Assembly: GCA_964489425.1 (NCBI GenBank) | Contig: CAZAYP010000047.1 | Span: 16,105-44,786, forward strand | From: CAZAYP01 sp964489425 [NCBI: uncultured Verrucomicrobiota bacterium] | GTDB taxonomy: Bacteria; Verrucomicrobiota; Kiritimatiellia; RZYC01 | Reading direction: 5' to 3' | DNA length: 28,682 nt | Shown here: positions 1 through 9,099 of the stretch, piece after piece | How positions within the stretch are numbered: the first letter of the stretch is position 1 | Layout of the letters: each line of letters begins with the position of its first letter | Notes under the pieces: generated by a model | The model's database searches: none | What the model was told of the DNA's origin: nothing | What the model saw: the letters and a program-made list of their open reading frames with translations, nothing else | Translations under genes and position numbers: made by a program

Positions 1-799
1 CATCCTCAACGGCGGCGCGGCCTTCGCCGCGCTGGGCACAGAGAAAAGCAAGGGCACCAAGGTGTTTGCCCTGGCCGGCAAGGTCAACCGCGGCGGCCTG
101 GTCGAGGTGCCCATGGGCATCACCATCCGCGAAATCGTCGAGGACATCGGCGGCGGCATCAAGAACGGCCGCCGGTTCAAGGCGGTGCAGATGGGCGGCC
201 CCTCGGGCGGCTGCATCCCGGAGGCGCTGGCCGACACGCCGATCGACTACGACTCGCTCAACCGCACCGGCGCGATCATGGGCTCGGGCGGCATGGTGGT
301 GATGGACGAGAACACCTGCATGGTGGACGTGGCGCGCTTCTTCCTGAACTTTACCCAGGAGGAGTCCTGCGGCAAGTGCACCTTCTGCCGCGTGGGCACC
401 AAGCGCATGCTGGAAATCCTCCAGCGCATCACCAAGGGCCAGGGCCGGCCGGGCGACATTCCCCTGCTGGAGGAGCTGGCCCAGACCATCAAGCGCGGAT
501 CCCTGTGCGGGCTGGGCCAGACCGCGCCCAACCCGGTGCTGTCGACGCTGCGCTACTCCCGCGACGAGTACGAGGCCCACACCAACGCCCGCACGTGCCC
601 GCCCAAGGCCTGCCGCGCGCTGATCGCCTACCGGGTCATGCCCGAGACCTGCACCGGCTGCGGCGTGTGCCTGAAGGCCTGCCCCGTGCAGGCCATCACC
701 GGCAGCCGCAAGCAGCCGCACGTGATCGACAGCGCCAAGTGCACCCGCTGCGGGCTGTGCCAGGACAAGTGCAAATTTAATGCGATTGAAGTTATATAA
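1..799 (+). CDS. NuoF/HydB/HndC-like NADH-binding flavoprotein subunit, C-terminal part (5' end outside window)
   Basis: The frame is open from base 2, so the gene begins upstream and only about 265 residues are seen. In order they show the end of the FMN/NADH-binding domain ([18 protein letters not shown]), an SLBB-type segment ([14 protein letters not shown]), and the NuoF [4Fe-4S] domain with [15 protein letters not shown] and the distant fourth cysteine in [12 protein letters not shown]. Two extra ferredoxin-type clusters close the protein ([12 protein letters not shown] and [11 protein letters not shown]). The added ferredoxin tail is typical of the NADH-binding subunits of soluble NAD(P)-linked hydrogenases or formate dehydrogenases (HndC/HydB) rather than of plain respiratory NuoF. 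It would pass electrons between NAD(H) and iron-sulfur partners in the cytoplasm. The next gene starts 11 bp downstream and is surely co-transcribed. The family is clear; whether the partner is a hydrogenase or another enzyme cannot be told here. Confidence 0.93.
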   Translation, partial: ILNGGAAFAALGTEKSKGTKVFALAGKVNRGGLVEVPMGITIREIVEDIGGGIKNGRRFKAVQMGGPSGGCIPEALADTPIDYDSLNRTGAIMGSGGMVVMDENTCMVDVARFFLNFTQEESCGKCTFCRVGTKRMLEILQRITKGQGRPGDIPLLEELAQTIKRGSLCGLGQTAPNPVLSTLRYSRDEYEAHTNARTCPPKACRALIAYRVMPETCTGCGVCLKACPVQAITGSRKQPHVIDSAKCTRCGLCQDKCKFNAIEVI

Positions 800-810
800 G
801 GAGAGCCGCC

Positions 811-3800
811 GTGGCTGACATCACATTGACCATGGATGGGCAGGACGTGACCGCCCGCGAGGGCGAGACCATCCTGCAGGTGGCCCAGCGCCTGGGCAAG
901 AACATTCCCACGCTCTGCCATGACCCGCGCCTGGAGCCGTTCACCTCGTGCTTCGTGTGCCTCGTGGAGCTGGAAGGCAAGCCGGGCTTTGTCCCGTCCT
1001 GCGCCACCCGGGTGGCGGCCGGCATGAAAGTCCGCACCGATAGCGAGGCCGTGTTCGCGGCCCGCAAGCTGTGCCTGGAGCTGCTCATGTCCGCGCACAA
1101 CGCCGACTGCATCGCGCCCTGCCGGCTGCAGTGCCCGGACAACATCGACATCCAGAGCTACATCGCGCACATCGCCCTGGGCGACTTTGACGAGGCGCTC
1201 AAGGTCATCAAGCGCACCAATCCGTTCCCCTCTGCCTGCGGCCGCGTGTGCCCGCACAGCTGCGAGCTCCAGTGCCGCCGCAACAAGGTGGACGAGCCGG
1301 TGGCCATCAACCCGCTCAAGCGGTTTGTCGCCGACCTCGACGCCCGGTCAAAAAAGCCGTACCACCCGCCGGTGGCCGCGGACACGGGCAAGAAGGTCGC
1401 CATCGTCGGCGGCGGACCGGCCGGCCTCACGGCCGCCTATTACCTCCGGCAGCAGGGGCACGCGGTCACGGTGTTCGAGATGAATCCCAAGGCCGGCGGC
1501 ATGCTGCGCTACGGCATCCCCCGCTACCGCCTGCCGCACGCGGAGCTGGACCGCGAGATCCAGCACGTCGTGGACCTGGGCGTGGAGCTGCGGGTCAACC
1601 AGACGCTGCGCCGCGATTTCACCCTCGCCAGCCTCAAGGAGCAGGGGTTTGACGCCGTCGTGCTGGCCGTGGGCGCCTGGGTGTCCAGCAGCATGCAGGT
1701 GGACGGCGAGAACCTGCCCGGCGTCATGGCGGGGATCGATTTCCTGTTCAAGGTCGCCGGCGATCAAGCGCCCACCCTTGGGAAGCAGGTCGTGGTGGTC
1801 GGCGGCGGCAACACGGCGATCGACGCCGCGCGCACGGCCCGCCGCCTGGGCGCGGCCGTCACGATCCTCTACCGCCGCACGCGCAACGAGATGCCCGCCG
1901 AGCCCTACGAGGTCCACGAGGCCGGCGAGGAAGGTGTCGAGATGCAGTTCCTGGCCGCGCCCGTGGCCCTGGCGCGCACTGCGGCCGGCCGCGTGCAGAT
2001 CACGTCCATCCGCATGGAGCTCGGGGAGCCGGACGCCTCGGGCCGGCGCAAGCCGGTGCCGGTCAAGGGCAGCGAATTTGTCATCGAGGCGGACACGGTC
2101 ATCGCGGCCATCGGCCAGAAGCCGGACCCCGGCGCCTGGAAAGCCGGCGGCGCGCCGGGCGCCACCCGCGCCAGCACGGTCGAGGCCAACGAGCTGACCT
2201 ACCAGACCAGCGTGCCGTGGGTGTTCACCTGCGGCGACTGCCTCACCGGCGCGGCCACGGCCATCGAGGCCATTGCCGGCGGCCGCAAGGCGGCGCTGTC
2301 CATCGACCGGTTCCTGCGCGGCCAGCCGCTGCTGCCCATCGGCAAACCGTTTTCCGACAGCATCGGCCGGCTGGAAGATTTGGACGACGATTTCTTCACC
2401 CGCTTCCCCAGGAAGCCGCGCCTGCAGTGCCCGTCGCTGAGCGTGGCCGACCGCCTGGCCGGGTTCAAAGAGGTCGAGCTCACCATCAACCAGGACCAGG
2501 CCTTGCAGGAGGCGTCGCGCTGCCTGTCCTGCGGTTGTACCGCGGTCGAGACCTGCACCGTGCGCAACCTGAGCGACACGTACCATGTGGATCCCGCGCG
2601 GTTCGAGAGCGAGTACCAGCACCGGCCGCTGATGGAAGATCACCCGTTCATCATCTACGATCCCAACAAGTGCATCCTGTGCGGCCGCTGCGTGCGCATC
2701 TGCGACGAGCAGCAGGGCGTGGCCGCGCTGGGCTTTGTCAACCGCGGGTTCAGCACCACGATCCAGCCGGCGCTCAACCAGCCGCTATTGGCCACGGACT
2801 GCGACGCCTGCGGGCAATGCGTGAGCACCTGCCCGTCCGGCGCGCTGGAAGTCCGGCGCGCCCTGGCCAAGCCCGGGCCGTACCTGCCGCAGCGGGTGGC
2901 CGGCGCATGCGGCTTCTGCGGCGTCGCCTGCCGCCTGACCCTGGAATGCACCACGCAGGGCCGTTACCTGCGGGTCACCACCGAACCCGGCGAACACCAC
3001 AACCGCGGCAACCTGTGCGTGGACGGCCAGTTGGGCCACCGTTACCTGGAAACCCTGGACCGCCTCGAGCAGCCGCAGATCCTCGAGGACGAAACCATTC
3101 GCCCGGCGTCCGTGGAAGAGGCCGTGCAAACCGCCGCGCAGGGCCTCGCCCGCGCCCATAGCGTCGCCGTGCTGGTCAACGGCCCCCTGGTCAACGAGGA
3201 GGCCTACCTGTTGCAGCGCCTGGCGCGCACCGTGTGGCGCACCAATCGCATCCTTCCGCTGGACGGGCCGGCGGACCCATCCTTGTTCTACCACGCCTTG
3301 CAACATACCACCCCGGCCGCGGACCCGGCCGACATCGCCCAGGCGGACGCCATCGTAATGATCGGTGCCGATCCCTTTGAATACGCGCCCGTGGCCGGCA
3401 TCGAGCTGCGCCAGCGCGCCCTGGGCGGCGTGCCGCTGATGGTGATCGCCGCCGGCACCACCCGGCTCGACGAAGTGGCGCGCCGCGTGGTGCGTATCGG
3501 CAACCATCGCATCCCGGATTTGCTCAACACGCTCCAGGCCCTCGGGGTCGGCCGCCCGGCGGACGAGTGGCTGGGCATGGCCGATGAGTTGGGCCTGCGC
3601 CCGGCCGTGCTGGCGTCCATCCTGGCGCCCATCCTGGCGGCGCGCCGGCCGCTGGTCGTGTGCCCGGACGCGCTGACCAACGCGGCCGCCAACGCCCTGG
3701 GCCGGCTGCTGCCGACCCTGGGCGGCAAGGCGCGCCTGCTCGTGTTGCGCCGCGGCGGCAACGCCGTCGGCCGCGAGAAGCTGGGCCTGCACCCGGCCTT

Positions 3801-4281
3801 GCTGCCCGGCGTGAACGGCCGGATCTCTCTCATGGAACAATACCCGCGGATCAAGCGCCAATGGGGCGGCGAGCCGGTCTTTGACCCGGACATCAAGGCC
3901 CGCGACGTGCTCCAGGGCCTCAAGGCGGGAACGGTGGACGCCGTGGTGATCGTCAACACCGATCCCTACGGCCTGCCCCTGGCGCCGGAATCCATCGCGC
4001 CCGGCGTGTTCACGGTGTTGTTCGACCTGGCGCCTGGCCCGCTGAGCCGCCGCGCCCAGGTGGTGTTCCCGGCGCCGGGTCTCGCGGAAACCAGCGGCAC
4101 GGTCATGGGCCTCGACGGGTCCGTGCTCACCACCCGCGCCGTGCGTCCGCCTCCCGGCGGCCGCGCATTGTTCGACCTGCTGCTCGATCTGGCCCGGGCG
4201 GCGGGCCAGCCGCTGCCGTACGCCGAGCCCGCGGATGTCTGGGAAGAGTATTGCCAGTTGGCTGGTCTGGCGGCGCCGTAA
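811..4281 (+). CDS. NuoG-like / GltD-like multi-cluster iron-sulfur flavoprotein, 1156 aa
   Basis: GTG start, chosen because AAGGAGAG lies just upstream. Domains in order: a [2Fe-2S] ferredoxin domain (Cys36, 47, 50, 64); a GltD/DPYD-type [4Fe-4S] domain with cysteines at 100, 104, 108, 143, 147, 151 and 155; two dinucleotide folds (VGGGPAG near 199-205 and VVVVGGGNTAIDAA near 327-340) as in the small subunit of glutamate synthase; a 2x[4Fe-4S] ferredoxin unit (Cys621, 624, 627, 631 and 664, 667, 670, 674); and a molybdopterin-oxidoreductase-type [4Fe-4S] motif (Cys700, 703, 707, 736) with a NuoG-like tail. I see no C-terminal molybdopterin-dinucleotide-binding domain and no obvious Mo ligand, so the tail is probably structural, as in NuoG. 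With the preceding NuoF-like subunit it should form a cytoplasmic NAD(P)H-ferredoxin electron-transfer complex. The true electron donor is unknown. Confidence 0.9.
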   Translation: MADITLTMDGQDVTAREGETILQVAQRLGKNIPTLCHDPRLEPFTSCFVCLVELEGKPGFVPSCATRVAAGMKVRTDSEAVFAARKLCLELLMSAHNADCIAPCRLQCPDNIDIQSYIAHIALGDFDEALKVIKRTNPFPSACGRVCPHSCELQCRRNKVDEPVAINPLKRFVADLDARSKKPYHPPVAADTGKKVAIVGGGPAGLTAAYYLRQQGHAVTVFEMNPKAGGMLRYGIPRYRLPHAELDREIQHVVDLGVELRVNQTLRRDFTLASLKEQGFDAVVLAVGAWVSSSMQVDGENLPGVMAGIDFLFKVAGDQAPTLGKQVVVVGGGNTAIDAARTARRLGAAVTILYRRTRNEMPAEPYEVHEAGEEGVEMQFLAAPVALARTAAGRVQITSIRMELGEPDASGRRKPVPVKGSEFVIEADTVIAAIGQKPDPGAWKAGGAPGATRASTVEANELTYQTSVPWVFTCGDCLTGAATAIEAIAGGRKAALSIDRFLRGQPLLPIGKPFSDSIGRLEDLDDDFFTRFPRKPRLQCPSLSVADRLAGFKEVELTINQDQALQEASRCLSCGCTAVETCTVRNLSDTYHVDPARFESEYQHRPLMEDHPFIIYDPNKCILCGRCVRICDEQQGVAALGFVNRGFSTTIQPALNQPLLATDCDACGQCVSTCPSGALEVRRALAKPGPYLPQRVAGACGFCGVACRLTLECTTQGRYLRVTTEPGEHHNRGNLCVDGQLGHRYLETLDRLEQPQILEDETIRPASVEEAVQTAAQGLARAHSVAVLVNGPLVNEEAYLLQRLARTVWRTNRILPLDGPADPSLFYHALQHTTPAADPADIAQADAIVMIGADPFEYAPVAGIELRQRALGGVPLMVIAAGTTRLDEVARRVVRIGNHRIPDLLNTLQALGVGRPADEWLGMADELGLRPAVLASILAPILAARRPLVVCPDALTNAAANALGRLLPTLGGKARLLVLRRGGNAVGREKLGLHPALLPGVNGRISLMEQYPRIKRQWGGEPVFDPDIKARDVLQGLKAGTVDAVVIVNTDPYGLPLAPESIAPGVFTVLFDLAPGPLSRRAQVVFPAPGLAETSGTVMGLDGSVLTTRAVRPPPGGRALFDLLLDLARAAGQPLPYAEPADVWEEYCQLAGLAAP

Positions 4282-4331
4282 CAACAGATGGGGCAGCGCG
4301 TTCGCCCGCGTTGGCTGTAGGTGGATGCCTG

Positions 4332-4346
4332 GCCGCATGCTGCGGC
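4332..4346 (+). terminator. Small GC-rich stem-loop after the redox operon
   Basis: GCCGCA (4332-4337) pairs with TGCGGC (4341-4346) around a 3-base loop, about 50 bp after the stop codon of the iron-sulfur flavoprotein. No T-tract follows directly, so a role in termination or RNA processing is only a guess. Confidence 0.25.
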
Positions 4347-4388
4347 GGAGTATGCCGCGATTTAGACGCTGTACTTCTTCGCTGTTTT

Positions 4389-4416
4389 TTGTTATCAAGC
4401 GTTCAATCACTATGAA
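4389..4416 (+). promoter_or_regulatory. Possible sigma70-type promoter for the hybrid histidine kinase
   Basis: TTGTTA (4389-4394) and TATGAA (4411-4416) are separated by 16 bp in an AT-richer patch between the redox operon and the kinase. The predicted transcript would start about 80 bp upstream of the kinase start codon. This rests on consensus matching only. Confidence 0.35.
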
Positions 4417-4500
4417 CGCCACCACCATGAGGCTGCGCCTGTGGCGCCATGCCGTAATCTGCGCCGGCCAGCCGTGGAGCGCGCAACGCTAGGTGGCGTC

Positions 4501-6693
4501 ATGCTGGACCTGCGCACCATTTTTACCATCAACACGCTGGTCAGCCTGTTCCTGTGCGTGGTCATGGTGGTGTACTGGCGGAGCCAGAAAACCTATCGCG
4601 GCTTCGGTTGCTGGGTGGCCTGTGATGCCATGGTGGCGGCGACGTATTTGTTTTATGCGTTCCGCAGCATCATGCCGGATCTGCTGTCCATCCCGATGTC
4701 GAACTGGTGCGTGGCCTGGGCCATGATGCTGCGGCTCGAGGGCGTGCGGCTCTTTTGCGGCCACCGGCGCGCGCGCTGGTGGATGCTGACGCTGTACCCC
4801 GTCGGGTTGACGGCCGGCAGCCTGGTCCTGCTGGGCAATACGTATCCGCGCACGGTCATCAACTGCGTCACCTTGGGCGTGCTGTCCGCCGGGATTTGTT
4901 GGATCCTGTGGCGCTATAACCAAAGCCGAAAGATCCCCCTGTTCCGCGCCGTGTCCTGGTTCATGGCGTTCCAGGTGCTGCTGTTGTTCGGCCGCGCCGC
5001 CCACTGGGTGTTGTTCCCGGCGGCGCGCGACCTGTTGATCACCTCGCCCGGGAATATCGGTTTTTTCACCGCCTGGCTGCTGTGTGAGGTGGGCTTGACG
5101 CTGGCTTATCTGTTGCTCAATGGCAGCCTGATGGCGGAAGAGCTGAAAGAAGCTCAGCAGCATGCGGAAACCGCCAATGAGGCCAAGAGCCGCTTCCTGG
5201 CGACCATGTCCCACGAGATCCGCACGCCCATGAACGCCGTGATCGGCTATCTGGACCTGCTGGTGCATGGGCCGCTGCCCGACGAGCAGCGGGGCTTTGC
5301 CATGCAGGCCGGCGCGGCCGGCCGCCACCTGCTGGGCCTGATCGACAACGTGCTGGATTTCTCCAAGATTGAAGCCGGACAGATGGACTTGGAAACGATC
5401 CCCTTTGACGTGCGGGACCTGGTCACGGCCGTTGTGAATGCCAGCGCTCCGGAAGCGGCGCGCAAGGGATTGAAGCTCGCGCACGCGGTGGCCGCCGGGA
5501 TCCCGTCCCCCGTCCTGGGCGATCCCACGCGCCTGCGCCAGGTGCTCTTTAACCTGGTCAACAATGCGGTCAAGTTTACCCCGCAGGGCGGCGTCAACAT
5601 CAGCGTGCAGCCGGCGGGCGGCCCCGTGCCACGGCTGCGCTTCACGGTGTCCGACACGGGCATCGGCATCACGCCCGAACAGCAGGCGCGGCTGTTCCAG
5701 TTGTTCACCCAGGCGGACAATTCGATGGTGCGGCGCTATGGCGGCACGGGCCTGGGACTGGCCATCAGCCGCCGGATTGTCGAGCGCATGGGCGGGCATT
5801 TGCAGGTGCATAGCACACCGGGCCAGGGCGCCACGTTTTCCTTCGAGCTCAGCTTGCCGGTGGCGCCCGCGGCCCCGCCCCCGCCACCCGGGGCGGCGCG
5901 CCCCCCCGTCCCGCAGGCCCGGCGCATCCTCATCGTCGATGATGTCGAGGTGAACCGCAGGGTGCAGGCCGCCATGCTGCGGCGGCTCGGCTATGCGTGC
6001 GATGAGGCCGACAGCGGCGCCGCGGCGGTGCGCGCCTGCGCGGCCCACCGCTACGATCTCGTGTTCATGGATTGCCACATGCCGGACCTGGACGGTTACG
6101 AGGCCACGCGCCGCATCCGCGCCACGGAAAGCCCCGGGCATCGCGCGCGGATCGTGGCCCTCACCGCCGATGTGCTCCACGATACCCCGCACTACTGCCA
6201 CGCCGCGGGGATGGACGACCACCTGGGCAAGCCGCTGACGCTGGAGGCGTTGGCCCGCTTCCTTGGCCTTGACGCGGTCCCGGAACCGGTCGCCGCCCCG
6301 GGCCCTGGCCAGGTCAGGCTGCTGGAGGAGGCGGCCCAGTGGCTGGTCAGCCAGGCGGACTTTGATCTCGCCGAGGCCCGGAAAATGATCGCGAACACGG
6401 TCAGCCACGTTGCAGAGGAGTTGGATGCGGTCGAGCGGCATGTTGCGCGGCGGGAGGCCCAGCCAGCCGCCCTCCTGGTCCATCGCCTGCGGGGCACCAT
6501 GGCCAATTTTCATCTCGGCCAGGTGGATGGTCCGGCGCTGAATCTTGAACTGGCCTTGAAGGCCGGCGACTGGCCCGCCGTGGAAGAGCACTTCGCGGCA
6601 GTCCGGCGGCAGGTGCTGGCGCTGAACCGTGAGTTGCCGCCAAGGGCGCCGGCGGCCCCGTCCGCGCCCGTCGCCACGGACGGTCCAGAATAG
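4501..6693 (+). CDS. Membrane-bound hybrid sensor histidine kinase with receiver and HPt domains, 730 aa
   Basis: The ATG at 4501 is preferred over an in-frame GTG 60 bp upstream. It follows an AGGTGG ribosome-binding site, and the extra upstream residues are not hydrophobic. Residues 1-205 hold about six or seven hydrophobic segments, a membrane sensor module I cannot assign to a named family. A HisKA domain follows with phosphoacceptor His238 in SHEIRTP. The HATPase domain has an N box (NLVNNAVKF, near 351), DTGIGI (385-390) and GTGLGLAIS. After a proline-rich linker comes a receiver domain (acidic pair Asp480/481, phosphoacceptor Asp524, Lys577). The C-terminus is an HPt-like helical domain with His661 in HRLRGT. 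The whole relay (His-Asp-His) is thus in one protein, and a separate response regulator must be the output. No such regulator is adjacent; coaBC follows after 102 bp and looks unrelated. Confidence 0.93.
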   Translation: MLDLRTIFTINTLVSLFLCVVMVVYWRSQKTYRGFGCWVACDAMVAATYLFYAFRSIMPDLLSIPMSNWCVAWAMMLRLEGVRLFCGHRRARWWMLTLYPVGLTAGSLVLLGNTYPRTVINCVTLGVLSAGICWILWRYNQSRKIPLFRAVSWFMAFQVLLLFGRAAHWVLFPAARDLLITSPGNIGFFTAWLLCEVGLTLAYLLLNGSLMAEELKEAQQHAETANEAKSRFLATMSHEIRTPMNAVIGYLDLLVHGPLPDEQRGFAMQAGAAGRHLLGLIDNVLDFSKIEAGQMDLETIPFDVRDLVTAVVNASAPEAARKGLKLAHAVAAGIPSPVLGDPTRLRQVLFNLVNNAVKFTPQGGVNISVQPAGGPVPRLRFTVSDTGIGITPEQQARLFQLFTQADNSMVRRYGGTGLGLAISRRIVERMGGHLQVHSTPGQGATFSFELSLPVAPAAPPPPPGAARPPVPQARRILIVDDVEVNRRVQAAMLRRLGYACDEADSGAAAVRACAAHRYDLVFMDCHMPDLDGYEATRRIRATESPGHRARIVALTADVLHDTPHYCHAAGMDDHLGKPLTLEALARFLGLDAVPEPVAAPGPGQVRLLEEAAQWLVSQADFDLAEARKMIANTVSHVAEELDAVERHVARREAQPAALLVHRLRGTMANFHLGQVDGPALNLELALKAGDWPAVEEHFAAVRRQVLALNRELPPRAPAAPSAPVATDGPE

Positions 6694-6795
6694 GCGGGGA
6701 GCTTGTGAGCGCAATGAAAGTTGCGCCCGGCACCCGCCGACATTTTTCTCGGTATTTGAAATGGCCTGCGCTATACCTTTTCCGGAGCCAGCAAC

Positions 6796-7998
6796 ATGAA
6801 CAAAATCATCCTGTGTGGCATCAGCGGCGGCATCGCGGTCTACAAGGCCGTGGAAGTGGTCAGCGCCTTGAAGCAGGCCGGCCACGAGGTGCACGTGGTG
6901 ATGAGCCCGGCCGCGACGCGGTTCGTCGCTCCCTTGACCTTCCAAGCCATCCTCGGCCGGCGCGTGGTCACGGAGTTTTTCGCCCCGCCCGCGGCCGACG
7001 CGGCCGCCGAAATCTATCCCCACATCGAGCCCGCGTCGCGCGCGGACCTGTTCGTGATCATGCCCGCCACGGCCGATATGATCGCCGCCCTGGCCCAGGG
7101 CCGGGCGGACGACGTGGTCTGCGCGAGCGCGCTGGGTCTCTCCCCGGCGGCCCGGCGCTTGTACTGCCCGGCCATGCACACCCACATGTGGCAGAACCCG
7201 GCCGTGCAAGCCAACGCCGCCCGGTTGGACGAACTGGGCTGGCAGCGGGTCGGCCCCGGTACCGGCCGCCTGGCCTGCGGCGCGCAGGGGCCCGGCCGCA
7301 TGGTGGAACCCACGGACATCTTGGCGGCCATCGAGCAGGCGTTGGCGGTGTCACGGGCGCTGGCCGGCCGGCGGGTGCTGATTTTGTCCGGTCCCACCCG
7401 GGAACACCTGGACGCGGTGCGCTTCATCAGCAACGCCAGCAGCGGTAAAATGGGCCAGGCGCTGGCCCTGGCCGCGGCCGCGCGCGGCGCGCAAGTGGAT
7501 TTTGTGACCGGCCCGGTGGACGATGCCCGCCTGCCCCGGGCGCCGGGCATTGCCATCCACCCCGTGGTCAGCGCGGCGGAGATGCTGGCCCAGGCCGACG
7601 CTTGCCTGGCCTCCGCGGACTTGATCGTTTTTGCTGCGGCGGTAGCTGATTACCGGCCCAAGAACCCGGTCGCCGGGAAACCCGCCAAAACCGCCGGCGG
7701 CCTGGATTTGGCGCTGGAACCTACCCCGGACATTGCCGCCACGCTGTGCGCCAGGAAAAAGCCGGGCGCCGTGGCCATGGGGTTTGCTTTGCAGGCCGGG
7801 GATGCCGAGGCCGGCGCGCGCGCCAAGCTGCGCGCCAAAAAGTTGGACGGCATCGTGATCAATGCACCCGAGGCTATGGGCGCAGACGCCGGCGTCTACC
7901 AATTCCTTTCTGCTCAGCCGGACGCGCAGGTCGAGGATTGGGGCCGCCTGTCCAAGGCCGCCTGCGCCGCGCGCATCCTGGATTGTGGGACAAGATAA
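6796..7998 (+). CDS. coaBC: Bifunctional phosphopantothenoylcysteine decarboxylase / phosphopantothenate-cysteine ligase, 400 aa
   Basis: The protein makes 4'-phosphopantetheine from 4'-phosphopantothenate, cysteine and CTP in coenzyme A synthesis. The N-terminal flavin-dependent CoaC half shows GISGGIAVYKA, the active-site His in YPHIEPASRADLFVIMPAT, and PAMHTHMW. In E. coli the last motif is PxMNxxMW; here His replaces the Asn. I recall the same substitution in some other bacterial CoaBC proteins, so it need not mean loss of function. The CoaB half shows LSGPTREHLDAVRFISNASSGKMG and AAVADYRPKNP. Length of about 400 residues is normal. The ATG has GGAG about 10 bp upstream. The gene stands alone between the histidine kinase and the palindrome array, and it converges on the minus-strand genes that follow. 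Confidence 0.97.
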   Translation: MNKIILCGISGGIAVYKAVEVVSALKQAGHEVHVVMSPAATRFVAPLTFQAILGRRVVTEFFAPPAADAAAEIYPHIEPASRADLFVIMPATADMIAALAQGRADDVVCASALGLSPAARRLYCPAMHTHMWQNPAVQANAARLDELGWQRVGPGTGRLACGAQGPGRMVEPTDILAAIEQALAVSRALAGRRVLILSGPTREHLDAVRFISNASSGKMGQALALAAAARGAQVDFVTGPVDDARLPRAPGIAIHPVVSAAEMLAQADACLASADLIVFAAAVADYRPKNPVAGKPAKTAGGLDLALEPTPDIAATLCARKKPGAVAMGFALQAGDAEAGARAKLRAKKLDGIVINAPEAMGADAGVYQFLSAQPDAQVEDWGRLSKAACAARILDCGTR

Positions 7999-8060
7999 GC
8001 CGCCCCGGTCGTTGGCGACCCCGCCATGAACAAGCGGGCGCGGGCCTGGCGACGCCATGG

Positions 8061-8172
8061 TTTTCCAATGTTTGGAAAACCGCCGCGTACATTTTCCAAT
8101 GTTTGGAAAACGGGGCTTACTTTTTTCCAATGTTTGGAAAAACCCGGCGTGGATTTTCCAATGTTTGGAAAA
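8061..8172. repeat. Array of four identical 19-bp palindromes at an exact 31-bp period
   Basis: Four perfect copies of TTTTCCAATGTTTGGAAAA start at 8061, 8092, 8123 and 8154. Each is an 8-bp inverted repeat (TTTTCCAA/TTGGAAAA) around TGT. The 12-bp spacers are GC-rich and unrelated to each other. The 31-bp step is close to three helical turns, so all dyads face the same side of the DNA. The array fills the gap between the convergent coaBC and DUF1844 genes. It could bind a dimeric protein, form AT-rich hairpins in RNA, or be a dispersed repeat family. I recall similar strings in translated sequences from related uncultured bacteria but cannot check this. Confidence 0.95.
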
Positions 8173-8201
8173 TCTCGGGCGCCGGCGCGGACGGCGGCGG
8201 T

Positions 8202-8633
8202 TTACCCGTAGGTCTTGTGGTAGCGCGGCGTTTTGTCGTCCGGGCCGGTGCCCGGCTTGCCGGCCGGCGGGGGGGGCGGGGTGGCGGCCGCGGGTTCCGC
8301 CCGGGGCTGGGCCGGCGCGGGCGCGGGCTCTGGCGCGCTGGGGGTAGCGGGCGCGCTTTTCTGGGTTTCCACGAAATTGAGCTTCAAGGACATCAGGGCT
8401 TCGTCCAGGATGTGCTGTTCCTGGGCGTCCAGGTTGCCCCGCGTTTTTTCCTTGAGCACATCGAGCAGGTCGATGGTGGCCTGGGCGCCTTCGAGGTCCA
8501 CCTCGGCGCGCTGGGTGAGCGGGTTGATAATCTTGCCCAGTTGCTGGAGCGTGGAGCTGGCCAGCATCAGCACCAGCTGGGAGAAAGGCGAGGGGATGGG
8601 CATGTCCGGCGGGATCTGGGGGCTACGCTTCAT
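8202..8633 (-). CDS. DUF1844 family protein, 143 aa
   Basis: This is a small cytoplasmic protein of unknown function. Residues about 15-90 match what I know of DUF1844 (FSQLVLMLASSTLQQLG, then a helical stretch with IDLLDVLKEKT and EEQ-like LDAQEQHILDEALMSLKLNFV). The last 50 residues are a low-complexity Ala/Pro-rich tail ending in KTPRYHKTYG. The start codon lies inside the end of the preceding Minf_1886 gene (11-bp overlap), so the two are probably translationally coupled. It is the last gene of the minus-strand run that begins with lptD and ends just before the palindrome array. Confidence 0.85.
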   Translation of the reverse strand: MKRSPQIPPDMPIPSPFSQLVLMLASSTLQQLGKIINPLTQRAEVDLEGAQATIDLLDVLKEKTRGNLDAQEQHILDEALMSLKLNFVETQKSAPATPSAPEPAPAPAQPRAEPAAATPPPPPAGKPGTGPDDKTPRYHKTYG

Positions 8634-9078
8634 GGTTGATGTCCTCCGTTAGTTTTTCTCGGTTGTTCGGCGCTGTGCGGCGGGTGCGGGTCACGGCGGC
8701 CGGCAGGAACGGGTCCACGAACGCCTGCTGGAAATCATAGCCGCCGGCGAAGTCGGTCTTGGAGTCCTCCGCGCTGCGGCCGAGGATGCCTTTGTCCACC
8801 AGGTGGAACACGATTTCGCCGAAGTCTTCGGTGCGATGGATGCCCCAGGTGGCCAGGACCGTCCGGCTGAGGGGGCCGTACTGCTGCAGCAGGTAGCGGC
8901 GCAAGCCCTGCGCCAGCTCCTGGCCGGTGACGTGGCGCTTGGGCCCGCGGGACGGCTTCTTGAGGTCCTCGATGGTGAAGTCCAGGGCCTCGCGGATCAG
9001 GATGTACGCCGGCGCGCGATAGCGCGGATCTTCGCGCAGGATCTGGCTGACCACGTCGTCGAAGTTGGGGTTGCGCAT
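8623..9078 (-). CDS. Minf_1886 family protein (Verrucomicrobia/Planctomycetes-restricted), 151 aa
   Basis: This is a conserved protein of unknown function. The N-terminus (FDDVVSQILREDPRYRAPAYILIREALDF) and the middle part (HVTGQELAQGLRRYLLQQYG, then ILGRSAEDSKTDFAGGYDF) fit the Minf_1886 family as I remember it. That family is confined to the PVC group, which makes this gene the best taxonomic marker in the window. It sits 21 bp after the HIT gene and overlaps the DUF1844 gene by 11 bp. No catalytic motif, signal peptide or membrane segment is visible. The repeated pairing with DUF1844 and HIT proteins suggests a common cellular process, but none can be named. Confidence 0.85.
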   Translation of the reverse strand: MRNPNFDDVVSQILREDPRYRAPAYILIREALDFTIEDLKKPSRGPKRHVTGQELAQGLRRYLLQQYGPLSRTVLATWGIHRTEDFGEIVFHLVDKGILGRSAEDSKTDFAGGYDFQQAFVDPFLPAAVTRTRRTAPNNREKLTEDINHEA

Positions 9079-9099
9079 GGTCCGGGTCTCGGTTGGGCT

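Noticed and set aside
6756-6777. Promoter TTGAAA...TATACC before coaBC
   Set aside because: The spacing is only 10 bp, too short for a sigma70 promoter.
4489-7209. 906-codon open frame on the minus strand
   Set aside because: It is a high-GC shadow of the histidine kinase and coaBC genes. The predicted protein is rich in His, Arg, Gly and Gln and shows no domain.
8061-8172. CRISPR array
   Set aside because: Repeats are 19 bp and spacers only 12 bp, far shorter than CRISPR spacers, and no cas gene is near.
8026-8347. Short plus-strand frames across the palindrome array
   Set aside because: Their products are just the repeat translated (FSNVWK, FPMFGK and FQCLEN strings) and they have no ribosome-binding site.
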